From contig CANQHM010000026.1 in NCBI GenBank assembly GCA_947623845.1, positions 1 through 16,513 on the forward strand: a stretch of DNA of 16,513 nucleotides, read 5' to 3'. The notes below the pieces were generated by a model. That model was not told the origin of the DNA, ran no database searches, and worked only from the letters and a program-made list of their open reading frames with translations. Below, one piece after another: positions 15,879 through 16,513 of this stretch (positions are counted from its first letter, which is position 1; each line of letters starts with the position of its first letter). The stretch is from an uncultured Bacilli bacterium (GTDB taxonomy: Bacteria > Bacillota_I > Bacilli_A > RF39 > UBA660). The position numbers and the translations under genes were made by a program.

Positions 15879-16513
15879 AGTGCATTTAACATAGTCAAAT
15901 ATTTTTCTTCTAATAATGTTTTTTCATTAAATAGTTTTATAAAATTACCGACTTTAAGTTGTTCCAATTTTGTTGGAAGATCTATTGTTATTTCGTAAAA
16001 AAGATCGAGGTTTAAATTTCTTCTTACAATACTAGCACCTTGTTCTGAAGAAATTAAATATTGATATAGTGCTCTAGGTGTTTTTATCCAGTAATTAAAA
16101 TAATTGATGTCTACTTTTTTTGCATTAATATCATATATCTTATATGATGGAGAAACAATCCCTATATTATACTTTGTATTTAAATTTATATTCCCCATCC
16201 ATAAATTTTGAGGGCTTAAAACCAATTGGTCTTTTTTTAGTATTTTATAGCCAATATTATTTTCACTTGCTTGTTGCTTATTAAAATATTCTTTTTGTAA
16301 AAATAATCCTTTTGCTGTTGACGAAATAACATCATATTGATTATTAACATTTGTTTTTTCATTAGTCTCAGTTAGTAATTCTTTTAACGGTATTTTAGTA
16401 ACTTTTAATTGTTTGATAATTAACTCAATAAGTCCTTTTTTATATAACTTAAGGGCTTCTATTTTCTTAGATTGAAGTTCTATTTTTTTATCTAATAAAT
16501 CCATAAAATTAGC
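15845..16513 (-). CDS. hsdS: Type I restriction-modification specificity subunit, C-terminal half (partial)
   Basis: On the minus strand, the frame is open to the window edge. An ATG at 16504 reads into MDLLDKKIELQSKKIEALK, but this is the central conserved helix of HsdS, and the preceding codons (A-N-F) continue the family pattern. The gene therefore starts outside the window, and what is here is the central spacer helix, the second target-recognition domain and the C-terminal conserved helix (FIKLFNEKTLLEEKYLTMLNALKKGL). HsdS reads the two halves of the target site and holds HsdM and HsdR. Its orientation opposite to hsdR-hsdM is unusual and requires its own promoter. Whether the N-terminal half is intact cannot be seen. 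An invertible or multi-hsdS locus is possible. Confidence 0.85.
   Translation of the reverse strand, partial: ANFMDLLDKKIELQSKKIEALKLYKKGLIELIIKQLKVTKIPLKELLTETNEKTNVNNQYDVISSTAKGLFLQKEYFNKQQASENNIGYKILKKDQLVLSPQNLWMGNINLNTKYNIGIVSPSYKIYDINAKKVDINYFNYWIKTPRALYQYLISSEQGASIVRRNLNLDLFYEITIDLPTKLEQLKVGNFIKLFNEKTLLEEKYLTMLNALKKGLMQNMFV

Overview
The window is very AT-rich (by eye about a quarter G+C). It has A/G-rich Shine-Dalgarno sequences, sigma-A-type promoters and almost only TAA/TAG stops, which suggests a low-GC Bacillota, probably a gut Bacilli or Clostridia lineage; no gene fixes the species. The standard code applies: TGG is used freely for Trp, and one gene (the PIN protein) ends in TGA inside a terminator stem. 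No rRNA, tRNA, CRISPR array, transposase or integrase was seen.

Layout. (1) 1-201: the 3' end of an unidentified gene, then a C-terminal scrap of a UPF0158-family gene. (2) 214-2466: a two-gene unit of a pRiA4b ORF-3-like protein and an unrecognised 545-residue helical protein. (3) 2808-5171: a large primase-helicase of the kind found in TOTE conflict systems, with its own promoter. (4) 5404-7606: an overlapping pair of an AAA15-type ATPase and an RloB/Toprim-like protein, matching the RloAB/AbiL abortive-infection pair, followed by a strong terminator. (5) 7778-9784: an apparently frameshifted gene of unknown function, then an intact UPF0158 gene. (6) 9816-11343, minus strand: a PIN-domain nuclease overlapping the 3' end of an upstream Xre-HTH/ImmA-type metallopeptidase regulator. 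(7) 11491-16513: a type I restriction-modification locus. hsdR and hsdM run on the plus strand and a partial hsdS runs head-on into hsdM from the right edge.

Together this reads as a defence island. ATP-driven restriction, a primase-helicase conflict protein and an ATPase/Toprim abortive-infection pair sit beside a regulator-toxin-like module that diverges from hsdR. The modules are separated by terminators or carry their own promoters, several with palindromes that could be operators. The best leads for undescribed biology are: the pRiA4b ORF-3-like/545-residue pair; the frameshifted-gene/UPF0158 cassette, whose UPF0158 partner recurs as a relic at the left edge; the Xre-ImmA-PIN module sharing a control region with hsdR; and the inverted hsdS. 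All functions are inferred from sequence motifs read by eye.
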